A DNA stretch of 21,531 nucleotides from Reticulitermes lucifugus (taxonomy: Eukaryota; Arthropoda; Insecta; Blattodea; Rhinotermitidae): contig JAKCWW010005454.1 of NCBI GenBank assembly GCA_026260175.1, positions 11,931 to 33,461 of the forward strand, read 5' to 3'. The notes beneath the pieces are model-generated. The model saw only the letters and a list, made by a program, of their open reading frames with translations, was not told the origin of the DNA and did not search any database. Positions 9,433-20,000 of this stretch are shown piece after piece (the first letter of the stretch is position 1; every line of letters starts with the position of its first letter). Both the position numbers and the translations under genes were made by a program.

Positions 9433-9680
9433 TTAACCGTTTAAGGCCCAACAATTATTTACTTCATATACCACCAGGCTCAACATTTACAAATTCAACT
9501 TCCGGTTCACAAAATGTGCATTTATTTTTGTGATTCTTATGGATCTCAGAACAAACAGCAATTATTTCCTTATGCAGCATTAACTGACTGGTTTTTATAA
9601 CAGGTGGAATGTCTTTACTGCGCGGTACAAACCGAATTTTTAAATATAATTCAGGTTTATCTTGGTGTCTAAAGGGTTAG
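9433..9680 (-). mobile_element. Short piggyBac-like non-autonomous element (tentative)
   Basis: The left end reads TTAA-CCGTTTAAGGCCCAA (from 9433). The right end on the other strand reads CTAA-CCCTTTAGACACCAA (complement of 9680 downward), giving 10 of 15 matching terminal bases next to a TTAA-like target site. CCCTTT-type ends at TTAA are typical of piggyBac elements. Inside, the minus strand is open for 70 codons (9676 to a TGA at 9466-9464), including C-S-E-I-H and C-T-F-C residues. Confidence 0.4.
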
Positions 9681-10860
9681 TATAGCCTCAATACCAGCAG
9701 GACTATTGCTCGTTTCTACATTACCCTATATCTAAATAAGGTTCCAATGGTACAATATGAGGTTCGTACTGCGGCATCACGATTGTGTCCACGGATGTGA
9801 CGCCATGTCTTGTGGTAGATAATCTTTAGACAAGAACCTTAAAACTGGAGGCAGTAAATGCTTCCGTAGCAGTTGTCTAACAAAATGCACAGCATTACAG
9901 CCTGTTTGAATTGATTGGTTTAAGACTATATATGCCCAGCAGAACTACACGTGCTAGTTAACCATTTTTCGCACTTTGGTATCCCATATGTATTTCATCT
10001 TAAAATTAGTATTTCCAGTCCAGTGATAACCTCCTTGCTCCAAGGAATGGGTTGGGTTCTTGAAGGGTGGAGAGTGGTGGGGGAGAAGGGGTTGGACTTG
10101 AAGGGAAAGGGGAGTGGAAAAAAGATGAAATGAAAGAAGAGATGGAGAAAGTGGTGGCTTCAAAACAAGACGAACATGACAGACTAAGGTTGTCCAGTTG
10201 GCCAACTAACGTGCATATATGGCTTGATCATGCAGCATCCTTAGTCCGGCTGACATGAAATGAGAAGCAGTACAAGTGTTTTTAGCCATCTAAGCAACCC
10301 ATTCTTCTTCGAAATTGATATTACGTCCCAGCAACCTGCAGTGCATGCTTCCAAATGACTTGGATCAATGATGATGTCATATCGCGAACAAAATACGTGA
10401 GAGTATTACAGTAATGGGTAGAAACGGAGCAACTTATCATTTGAAATATGCCGAGAGCCTTTGTTTCTTCTTAAATGGACTAAGCACTTCAAGTTCAACG
10501 TCAGGATCAGAAAGTTGGTGTTGTAAACATTTTAACAGAATCTGTGCCTAAATTCACGTTGATATTAATATATCGTAGTTCTCTTGTAAATTTATTTCGA
10601 CCTCAGAAAGAGGAAGTAATAAACTGATTTAGAAAATTACGTAATGTAGAGCTCTACAGGTTTTAATTTCACTTTAATATTATTGGGATAATTAGCTGAA
10701 GGAAGAGGAAAGGTAATGTGGTCACACAAAATGTTGATTCGAAGGGAAGATAATCTTGAGGATATCTAGGCATTTGTATGAGAGTACTATTAAAATGAAT
10801 CTTAGGAAACTGGGCTCTTGAGAGTATGGACTAAACTCGTCTAACAGCTACAGTGACGTG
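9681..10860. other. Unassigned DNA with a purine-rich patch
   Basis: From 10063 to 10160 the plus strand is almost entirely A/G, giving low-complexity frames on both strands. Otherwise nothing was recognised. Confidence 0.5.
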
Positions 10861-11008
10861 ATCTGCATTCTTCTGGGATATTACGCAGCGTTTAGTGATA
10901 GTTCTTGTAGGACTTCTTGACTCTTGAAGATGGGACCGATAAGTTGTCCCGAAACGTCGGTACAGAACTACCACTTAACTCTGCATAATATCCCAGAAGA
11001 GCGCAGAT
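10861..11008. repeat. Fold-back with 45-bp arms and a hairpin-motif core
   Basis: The left arm 10861-10905 and right arm 10964-11008 are inverted repeats matching at 39 of 45 positions, sharing a TATCCCAGAAGA block. The 58-base centre carries hairpin-motif site B. It resembles a MITE or an inverted pair of retroelement ends. Confidence 0.8.
10924..10960 (+). ncRNA. Hammerhead-like hairpin motif, site B
   Basis: TTGAAGA (10924-10930; first core C replaced by T), an extra T, stem GGGAC/GTCCC (10932-10936 with 10946-10950), then GAAAC-GTC (10951-10958). GAAAC directly followed by GUC matches a hammerhead with a minimal stem III. The base changes make self-cleavage unlikely in this copy. Confidence 0.35.
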
Positions 11009-12189
11009 CTCATCAACATCAAGGCAGAAGCCTGAAATCACGTACAGTGACGTGCTCCGAAAAAGTTTCTATGCAAGTGTAATGAATGAATAATAGCGGT
11101 AGATTTACCTTTTTGAGTTTTGATGTTAGGTTTAAATTTTGAGTTAGGTATTTGGTTGAATTTTGTTGACATTGCCGCTAGAGATTATTACTTGCAGTGC
11201 AGTGAACGTTGGTTCACCGCACTTTGAAGTATGCTGAAGCGGAAATTCTTTAATTGTTTATATAAGGGAACTCCGCGAGGCAAACGTCCTCATTTACGTT
11301 TCAGTAATTTTGTAAAGACGACTCAAAGCTCCTGCAAGTTACTTCGGTGAAAATGAAGAATACTGGTTTATGGCTGAGCGTGCAATGTAAGTGAGCTGTG
11401 TTGAATTTTATATTTGATTTAAAAACAATTACTGGAACGGAACAATTTTGGGTATATTAATACTTTGGTGACAGAATTGAAATTCTAAATTTATTTAGCA
11501 ACGCGGCATGAAAACGTATTTACTTTAGGTGAAGAGGGCAAGCAGTTAATTTAACTTTTATGTGGCAATTTAACTCTGAAATGGTTAACTAAGTTTTTAT
11601 TGTAAATTTATTTATTTTGTAAATAATACAGGTTATGTTATTGAAACTTTAAATTGACTGTATTATTTTGATACGTTGACAAATACCTGGGGGGGGGGCG
11701 TATAGAGCAAAGTTCAGGCTGCTGTTTGCCTGCTACTGAGTAATTGGACACGCCAAAAAAGATAGTTTGTACTAAAAGGCAGAGCAGTTACCGATTGCTG
11801 CTTGAATATTAGAATCGGTTGGTGGCAGCTAAATTAGAATAGGGAATCCAGCGAATTGCCTTATCGGACGCAACCGACAGAACCTCCTTCAGAGAATTGA
11901 GCTGTAGGGTAGCAACACTCTGAGGGAGGCACTGCACAAGCAAGATATTTTTGACTCCGTGATAACCGGAATATTTTAGTCATTACAGGGAGTAGATTAC
12001 TGGCTAATGACTGGGAAATCTGGGTCTTATTCCCTGTACTCCAAACTGCCTACACCGCCTGTGGTTCCCCTCTCGGCTCCTCCCCAGTGGGTACCGTTGG
12101 CTCTTTCCTCCTGGTTCACACCGGTCGGTACACGAAGACGATCAGGCGTCTGTATCTAATGCCGAAATTAAAAGTGTGTACCTATAACT
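11009..12189. other. Unassigned non-coding DNA
   Basis: No gene or familiar repeat was recognised. A nine-base G run lies near 11690. GC-richer sequence at 12030-12150 may be another dispersed repeat next to the SINE. Confidence 0.45.
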
Positions 12190-12474
12190 ACACCTGTAAA
12201 GGTAAAGTTCACCCTAGAACAGGCTATGAAGGCCGAAAGGGGGAGTAGAGGTATAGCTCTACTCTTTAACCTCTGTGCTAGATGGGGGTGGGTGGTCAAC
12301 ACCACGCCCCGGCCACTTTACCCCCGGAAATGACCCGGTACCCATTGTACAGGAGGCTGGGTAGGCCCCCGAGCCGGTCTGGACGGGTGCTGAAAATCTC
12401 GACCCCACTGGGATTCGATCCCCAGACCGTCCAGCTCGTAGCGAGTCGCTATGCCGACTGATCTATCCCGGCCC
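12190..12474 (-). mobile_element. tRNA-derived SINE, family 1-related, copy B
   Basis: On the minus strand the head starts GGGCCGGGATAGATCAG. The A box TAGATCAGTCGG (complement of 12454-12465) fits the consensus at 11 of 12 positions, and the B box GATCGAATC (complement of 12412-12420) is a perfect GWTCRANNC match. The central block 12337-12375 resembles 4723-4762, while the heads differ. The distal end near 12190 carries GGTAAAGTTCACC. Confidence 0.8.
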
Positions 12475-12714
12475 ACCTGTACTCTCCTTATACGTTCATG
12501 GCGTCGTGCTCAAATAAGCAATGTGAAAACGCTTACATTTTTGCCATGTTAATTAAGAACTTCTAAGGAAACCCATAACCATGTTCTTAGCTACCTAGCG
12601 GACAAGCATCAGTTAAGGACCCAACAGCTTTTCCAGTCTTCCATACTCTACTTGCACACCTAAAGATTGAAACGCGATTGAATGTCCCTTCGCCTAAACA
12701 CTAATGTTCTCGAA

Positions 12715-12782
12715 TGGTTAGGCCCCCCCCATGTGCATGGTTAGGCCCCCCATGTGCATGGTTAGGCCCCCCCCCATGTGCA
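12715..12782. repeat. Three-copy minisatellite with variable C tracts
   Basis: The unit is TGGTTAGG, a C run, then ATGTGCA. It occurs at 12715-12737, 12738-12758 and 12759-12782, with total C runs of 8, 6 and 9. The only variation is the C-run length, which points to slippage. Confidence 0.9.
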
Positions 12783-12817
12783 ATCGCCTACCTCGCACAA
12801 CTACTCCTTCCACTCCA

Positions 12818-12844
12818 CATACATACGTACATACATACATACAT
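12818..12844. repeat. CATA microsatellite
   Basis: A run of CATA/TACA units with one G interruption. Confidence 0.85.
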
Positions 12845-13529
12845 GGGTAACCACTCGCCTGTTTGGTTTCATTAATCTTTTGCGGATGCGCAGAAATAGA
12901 GTTATATGTCTACAAAATGGGGGACACTCGCGTACTATCTCTGGTGTCAACATTTTGCCAAATATCGTGATACATTTACTTCGATACCAGACGGCAATAA
13001 ATAGAGAATATAAATTTATTTAAAATTCTATTTTATTGAATTAGTATAGATCCTATTTGCTCTGCCAGTAAATTTTATAACCCATGTAGTCTAAGTTTTT
13101 ATTGGTGATGTGCAAGAAGCTGCTGAAAAATTCACCAGTCAAAATAAATTACACAAAGAACAATATCGCCTACTGTAATATTCATAGTTTATCTTGTCCT
13201 GAAAGAGAGTAAATCTGCATGCCCATAAAACCTTAGAGTATTTCTGTCTTTTGCGTTTTCTCACAATTTGGGGATAATAAGTATTTCCAAGATCAAGTAA
13301 GAAGTGTTAGGAGAGGATGATACCAGTTGTACGCTGAGTGTGAAATGCTTCTCTCCTTGCATTTATTAACCCTTTACAACACACTGGTTAATAATCGTGT
13401 ATGTTCCACCTACTTGAACGTAAGAAAAGCCGCCTTCTTCCCTCAGATTGCATTGATGTGGTTCATAATAAAAAACAGTCATTTCTGCCAACAGCCTTAA
13501 CTTACCGGTCTTTGTAACGCAAAGACAGC
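12845..13529. other. Unassigned non-coding DNA
   Basis: Nothing was recognised between the CATA repeat and the long palindrome. Confidence 0.5.
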
Positions 13530-13598
13530 ATTAACTACAAAGTATCAACAATAATCTAATATATGACAAACAGTCGTTAAAGGATCATTTTAACTGCT

Positions 13599-13633
13599 AC
13601 ATGTTTCGGTGGCCTATATACCACCATCATCAC
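13599..13633 (-). ncRNA. Hammerhead-like hairpin motif, inverted partner of site C (left arm)
   Basis: This is the reverse complement of site C, with GTGATGA instead of CTGATGA at the outer core edge (complement of 13633), followed by the same stem, GAAA and ACATGT. Loss of the core C would remove a base needed for hammerhead activity. Confidence 0.35.
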
Positions 13634-13676
13634 ACACCGAAAGCGATGTTTCCAGCGTTCGGTGTGAACTCTCTCC

Positions 13677-13713
13677 CTGATGATGGTGGTATATAGGCCA
13701 CCGAAACATGTAG
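13677..13713 (+). ncRNA. Hammerhead-like hairpin motif, site C (right arm)
   Basis: CTGATGA (13677-13683), an extra T, stem GGTGG/CCACC (13685-13689 with 13698-13702), GAAA (13703-13706), then the self-complementary ACATGT and A. A palindromic stem III of this kind would favour paired (dimeric) hammerheads. The extra T at the base of stem II departs from the canonical core. Confidence 0.4.
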
Positions 13714-13903
13714 CTGTTAAAATGATCCTTTAACGACTGTTTGTTATAAACTAAATTCAGCATTATTGTTGATACTTTCTAGTTAATATTTCAATAAAAT
13801 GCTCGGTGTGAACAACGATGTAAAGACAACATGTTTACTGTGAGGTATGTACTGAATTAGCTAATATTATTTAGGTAATATTTATATTTAGGTATTATGC
13901 TTT

Positions 13904-14200
13904 GCGGCCGTGCCATGGCTCAGGCTATTATTCACCTGCCTCTCACATCGGAGAGCCGAGTTCAAAACCAGGTAATTCTATGTGAGGTTTGTGGTGGACA
14001 AAGTGGCAATGGGACGGGTTTTTCTCCGAGTACTTAGGTTTTCCCCTATCATTATCATTCCACCAATGTTCCAAACTCGTCTGCATCCACATATTGCTCT
14101 TACCAGGAAGACAAACGGACGAAGTTTCGGAACCTTCCAAAAAAGCAATGCTTTTCGGCAATCGCGGAGCATTAAACAGAAAAGTATTTTCACTTTTATG
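13904..14200 (+). mobile_element. tRNA-derived SINE, family 2, copy B
   Basis: The head has A-box-like TGGCTCAGGCTA (13916-13927) and a perfect B-box core GTTCAAAAC (13960-13968). The body matches the minus-strand copy at 6200-6562. The body ends with AAAAGTATTTTCAC just before a second head at 14203, so the two copies sit head to tail. Frames read on both strands here, including a 146-codon minus frame, are repeat by-products. Confidence 0.75.
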
Positions 14201-14202
14201 GT

Positions 14203-14480
14203 TTGCTGCCTTGCTGTATCTCAGGCGTTCAGTCACTGGCCTCACCGCGGGGGCCCAGTTTCGATTCCGAGACAGAGATATGTGATGTACGAAGTGATAG
14301 TTGGATAGGTTTTTATCCGAGTACTTCGGTGTTCCCCTGTCAATATCGTCTTCATCTACATGTTCATCTTGCCTTAAGGCCAAACGTTCGAAGCGTGGGA
14401 GTCTTGAAAATCAATGTCCTTTCCGAAATCGAGGGTCATTGGATATAAAAGTACTTCCACTTTTTACACGAATCACAGCT
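14203..14480 (+). mobile_element. tRNA-derived SINE, family 2, copy C
   Basis: The second head has TATCTCAGGCG (within 14215-14227) and a B-box-like GTTTCGATTCC (14258-14268). Its body parallels copy B (TATCCGAGTACTTCGGTGTT, then AAAAGTACTTCCAC). With copy B it forms a tandem SINE dimer. Confidence 0.7.
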
Positions 14481-15699
14481 CGATCGAAGTTATCCACATC
14501 TTCTGTCAGTACTAGAATAAATGCTGGCTTGGTACCCAGAATTCCGTTTTAACTGCACACTTTCTAATACGCCACTCTCAGTTTTAACCTCAAAATTATA
14601 CTATAAGTTAACGTAACCTTCTGAAAGTTAACATCACTCTTTAACAGTAATATAGATAAGAATATACTCAGCTTCGTTTCATTTCCGTTAAATTACAACG
14701 GCCCACTTCTTGTCACTTTACCTTCCCTTCACTAGGTCTAGCAGGCCCGTGAACCTTCAAATACATAAATTTGTATTTTATTTATCAGTTTCGCCGTAGA
14801 CATAATGAATGTGTAGCTAATGTTACTCATTATATATAGTAGTCTTGCAGCAGTGTATTTTAATATCAGCTGCTTAGTATTATAAATCTCGGTTTTCGCC
14901 TTGTATATCCTTGATAGTACGGAGAAGGATCGGTTGGGTATGTTTCGTTATCTATTACGAATTTCATGTACAATTCTGAACGAATGCTATTCAAAATGAA
15001 ACCTATACTACATATGAGTCTTTGCTTCCGCATCAAACAGCCGACGGACGTAATAACTTCCTTACAAAAGAAAATCCACCAGATATTGACGAAAGAAAAT
15101 ATAGTGTTTGTGAATATTGATTAACGGTAATTACCTTCAGTAAACAGAGTTACTATATTTAGTATATCAAATGCCATAAGCATATCCAATAAATAAATAT
15201 GCATACTTGGCGATTGGTTATAAAAACGCATATATTGTTTTCAGTGAATACTATACTGCATCATAATACACGGTTAAATAGCTATTTGCGGGGCTATGAA
15301 TAATTCTGGAGATAAAGTACACCTGCCTTTAATTTGACACTTCGGTTACAATGACGATCGTAGAACTCATTCAGTTTTTTTCGCAATGATTTTTTCAATT
15401 GCACCATTTTTTTAACTTAAATTTATGACTTATGTATACTTACTGATTTTTAAAAATTTCAAGTTGAAGTTGTTTGGAAACGGGAAACTAAATCCTGCTT
15501 CAGGATTTAAAGACGGTAAGTTCAAATTGCAGATTTAACCATAATCAACGGCATGCACATGCAGACAAGTTCTTTTGCCGATCTGTGAAACATTTTTCCC
15601 ATGAATGATATTTTTCTTTGGAATTTAAGTTATTAAAGTACTAAATTTACTCTGGCGGAGACAAGTCATGGTACTCACTGTGCAGAGTACTACAGGAAA
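14481..15699. other. Unassigned AT-rich DNA
   Basis: No gene, RNA or repeat family was recognised between the SINE dimer and the 3' flank of the zinc-finger gene. Confidence 0.5.
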
Positions 15700-17048
15700 T
15701 TATGCGTGGCCGTGAATAAAACTCCCTAAGTTTTGAACATCTTAAAGGCACACACAAAGTTACATACATTGTACTTTACTTATGAGGAACTTTGTCTTTT
15801 GGATTTATTAATTGGCTCGGATGTGGATGTTAGGACTATATCTCTCTGTATATGTTTTACTGCCTTACACAATTACGCATGTGCTAGAAAGACAATGCAA
15901 CTCAACTCCATTACCTCTAACTTAAGATACAAATCAGAATCTTCTTCTGCTTGGAATGTTGTCTTGATAACACTATGGTTTGCACTTCAAGTCACTTTGG
16001 TTCCAGCGGTACCACATGGCGTCGCGGACCTGCCAATATACTTCTCTACACACTTAATGGACTAGTCTAACACACCTCACACTCACCAAGACATTTCATT
16101 ATCTATATCTTAGTAAATAGATGCATTGAAATAGGAAATCATTAAACTTATCTAATATAAATAATACACATTCATCGTTTTCTGTTTATACAAGTCTCTA
16201 AATATTAAATTCTTCCCTGAATATGTTCTGAGCCGGAGCAAAGGAGCAGGGGAAGGCCCCAAAAACAGCATTGGCCATAACAACCAGTACCCCCTGTCCC
16301 GTCCGACTCAATATTTTGATTGACAATTGAGGTATGATATTAGAATATATTAATATAACATGTTAAAACGAGAGTAGGAGAATGTAACACTACGCACAGT
16401 AAAATATATCTCCTCTAGTCTAGGGCTTCTAGTTCCGATAGGAGGAACCAACCAAAAACAAAGTCTGTCGGTCCGTCGGTCACTCACATTTCACGTCTGT
16501 CGGTGCAGTGTTCTGTAGTGAAGAGTAGCCGTCCAGTCCTTCTTACAGGGTGTGTTCGTGTAGGTGTGATTCGAACAGTGATTGTACTTGATACTTTAAA
16601 ACCCTGAGTTGGTTTTAAGGACAGCTTGGAAGTCATTTTAAGATATATATGTATATTACAAGAAGAAAAATATGAATCCACGAACACTGCTTTTTTTTAT
16701 CCGAGTCAGGACATTTTCAAGATTTTTTGAGCAAGCTAGGCGATGATACAGTGCGGTTCCCAGAACATCAAGGCGCAATAGGAACTTTGGAAACATCACC
16801 TTATATTTTACGTTGCAACAATATAATGGCCTCGATACACTGGGAACCCAAAACGGACAACTTCGCTCAGTCTTTTAACATTTTTTTGTGCTGATGTGTG
16901 AAACTCTATGAAAAATACCAACTCATCAAGCAAAACACAATAACACACATACAGACACTTTGGAAACTAAATCACAGGTGTAGCTTTCTCCGCCAATTGA
17001 ATAGGCTTAACTTAAGTTACATTTTCTCATGTAGCAGCGCCTCTGATG
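15700..17048 (-). other. 3' flank, presumably the 3' UTR of the zinc-finger gene
   Basis: No canonical AATAAA is seen on the minus strand for about 1.2 kb after the stop codon. Variant signals are an AATATA at 16802-16807 and a TATAAA at 16185-16190; the first canonical AATAAA is the complement of 15804-15809. The transcript end is therefore undetermined and the 3' UTR could exceed 1 kb. A 110-codon plus-strand frame at 15733-16065 shows no recognisable domain and is not called. Confidence 0.3.
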
Positions 17049-20000
17049 CTAAGCTGGCGTTAGTGTAAAGGATACTGTGAGGGGCTCGGAAAGTTTCTCC
17101 TTGACCGGGAGGAACACAAGGGAAGGAACAAACTTTCGGTGTAGTTGTACTTGCTCAGAACTCGGAGTTCCGTCGGGCTCTTCCAAAAGGAACGGTTGCA
17201 TGATGAACTGGTCTAAGAAAGGAGGTTGATTCTGCGGGACGGCATAAGAGGCAGGGACTTGAGACTTCCTGGCTGCTTCCTGTAGCTTTTTCTTTACTTC
17301 ATCAGTGGCAGCTTCCTTTAATTCCAATAATGACTCCGCCGCTTCTGGTTCTTCCCGCAGTTCAAAATTACTCTTGTCAACCATATGTTCCCTTCTGATA
17401 TGCTTCTTCACAATTACCATATGAACGGAGGAGAAACCACAACGAGTACATTTGTACAGACCTTGGGGCATTACCTTGATCGCAGTTGTCTCGACGGAGC
17501 TGGAAGCTATTGTTTCAGGTGGGCTGGTGGAATTTAAACTGTGCCTGCTGTGAATGTGGGTCAAGCAATTTTCTCGAGATCTAAAGCGCTGAAAACACTT
17601 GGAACACCGGAACTTACACTTTCCCCCAGCAGCATTAATCGAATCTTCTTCAATTACTTCACATTCCAAATTTTCGTTCTTAATACTGTCTCCGTTTTCT
17701 TCGTTGTTTGGAGAATGTTGCTGTACAGTCGTCTTGCGTTCTTGCATGTTTCCGATTTGTGGTGGATACGGAACTGACGGAGAAGGGACAATGAATGGAT
17801 TTAAAACACCTGAGAACTGATGGGTCAAGATGTGGTGTTGGAACACTTCAGACTGGAGAAAACTTTGCAGACAAACAGGGCACTGAAACGGTTTTGCTGG
17901 GTTAGGTAACGGGTTCGAAGACAGTCCTGCATGGGATCTTTCATGGACAAACAGAAATGCAAGAACAGGTGTTGTGAATGGACAATAAGAACAGTGATAA
18001 CTCTTTACTGTGGAATCTCCGGAACCGAAGAGACTCGCAAAAACTTGATGCCCACCCCCTTCGCTTGTGCCTTCTAAAGACATCAAATTGGGCGGTCTTG
18101 AGCAGCCAGTATCTTGGTCTTGACTGTTCCAGTTGTTCGGAATTTTCAGAGTAGGGCTGTAAGTGGACCCTGAACCAGAGGAAGAGTTATTTACTGCACC
18201 GGAACCCCTGCTGGTCTGTAATTGATGTTTTCCTTGTTGGGAGACTAATTGGTACTGACTTTCAAGTTCTTTCCATTTTTCTACTCCATTTTCACCATGA
18301 TCGTTTAACAGGTGAGCTTTCAACCACTTTGTGCTTCTGAAGCGGCGATTACATATTGAACAAACTTCAGTAAAGTGGCTGAAATACCGATGACTTAGGT
18401 CACTTAGCTCGGATGGTTTCAAAGCCTGGTCTCCCTCTAATTGAATCTGCATGTTATGCCCGTTCCCATTGTCCCTCGCTGAGTGAGCCGCCGACGCATC
18501 TTCAATAATCCCATGGGTATTCTGTTTATGCACGCGAAGAAAATACTTGCTACAGAGTTCCTTGTTGCAAATGTCACAAATAACACCGCCAATTTGTGCC
18601 CCATTCTCTATCTCAATTCCATGCATACGCTGCATGTGAGTCTTCATGAAATACTTATTGCACAATTCCTTGTTACAAATTTCACAGTAACTGCTCGTTG
18701 GTGTTACAGAAATTCGTTTTTCAGGTCCTACGTGGACCGCTTGCTGACTCGGGGGTTTCTCTGGTGGAGACTTCGCATCTAACTCTTCTTTAATCACGTT
18801 ACTCATCATTGCATTTGCTGTCACTGTCGTCTTTACGCTACAGTTGTGAAAATCATCCACGTGCTGTTTAAGTTGATACTGGGTGAAGAAGTCTTTCTTA
18901 CATAAGAAGCAATACGTATGTGTGTCTATGAGAGGAGGTAGGCCAGTCATCTCTAAAGATGGAAGCTTTTGTTCTTCAATGCCACTTTGTTCCTCCATTA
19001 GAATACCGTGTTCGGCCATCATATGTGCTGTCAAACAGTAATGATTTTCAGACACTTTGTTACAGATTGTACACGTTTTCACTTTACTTACATTGAGGTT
19101 ATTCAGTTGTAGTATCATGGTCTGAAGTTTCTGAAGGTCTTCACTAATTGCATCTTTCCCACCATTGCTGTTCCCATCATTGTTATTGTTAAAAGGTCCC
19201 ACTTCATCCGTCGATTTGTCTCTGATTTGAGACAAATTTCCGTCGTTACAGTTTGTAGTAATATCCTCCTGAGATTTAACATCATGTCCCCCTGGATCTT
19301 CCTGTCCTTCCTTCCTCTCATTCCCCGTAACATGCAGATAAGCTCGATGTACTTGCATCAGGTAAAAGCTCTGAAAACGCCGCCCACATATATCACATTC
19401 TGGATCATCGCTGTCAGAGAAATCATTTCGTACTTTTCCACCCGAATCTGAACTGTTCGTACCCTGCTCACCTACTATTAAATTTAATGGGCTCGTCTGA
19501 TTGTGGTTCCATGGAACACAGCCGCTGCTCCCGGTCTTAAGTTCTTTCCCTTCGCAGTCTGAAAAATAAATTCCGTGACGTTTCATCTTATGCGTCCTCA
19601 AGAAATATTTATTGCAGTACTCTTTGCAGCATATCTCGCAAAATGCATCGGCGTTAATGACACCCAACTTTCGTAACTTTTCTGAAGATAGTGCGACTTC
19701 TTTTTGGTTTTGTTGAAAAGGAGGGGGGGAATTTTTGTTAGATTTCCCCGAGCTATTGTCTACACACTCTCCAATGGATCGTCCTTCTTCTGGCTCTTGT
19801 TCAGGTTCCTCTTTAACATTTGAAGCTTCCACGCCTTCGTCTGTGACAGAATTCGCAGGACTAAGTTTTATTTGCAAATTGCTGTCATGTTTCTCGTGCA
19901 AACTCACACCAAGTTCTTCCAGCTCCGAAATATGTTCTGGCATGTCGCTGGAGACTGTTTCGAGAACATTTGATCCAGTGTCTGAACCTGCTGATGTACT

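Larger units (their letters stand above)
13530..13787. repeat. Long imperfect palindrome with near-perfect 67-bp inner arms
   Basis: Left inner arm 13566-13632 and right inner arm 13678-13744 are reverse complements with a single mismatch. Homology continues outward with small gaps through ATTATTGTTGATACT (right, 13762-13776) to 13530 and 13787. The 45-base loop contains a further 9-bp perfect stem (CACACCGAA with TTCGGTGTG). Each arm holds a hairpin motif, so this appears to be two inverted copies of one retroelement end. Confidence 0.9.

Noticed and set aside
12412-12474. Possible functional tRNA gene on the minus strand
   Set aside because: Good boxes, but it runs into a SINE body and lacks paired acceptor ends.
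12715-12782. GGTTAGG segments resembling insect telomere repeat TTAGG
   Set aside because: Each unit has only one TTAGG inside a longer non-telomeric repeat.
13943-14383. 146-codon minus-strand frame
   Set aside because: It lies across two SINE copies read in antisense; frame length is a property of the repeat.
15733-16065. 110-codon plus frame
   Set aside because: No domain or promoter evidence, and it is antisense to the presumed 3' UTR; likely chance.
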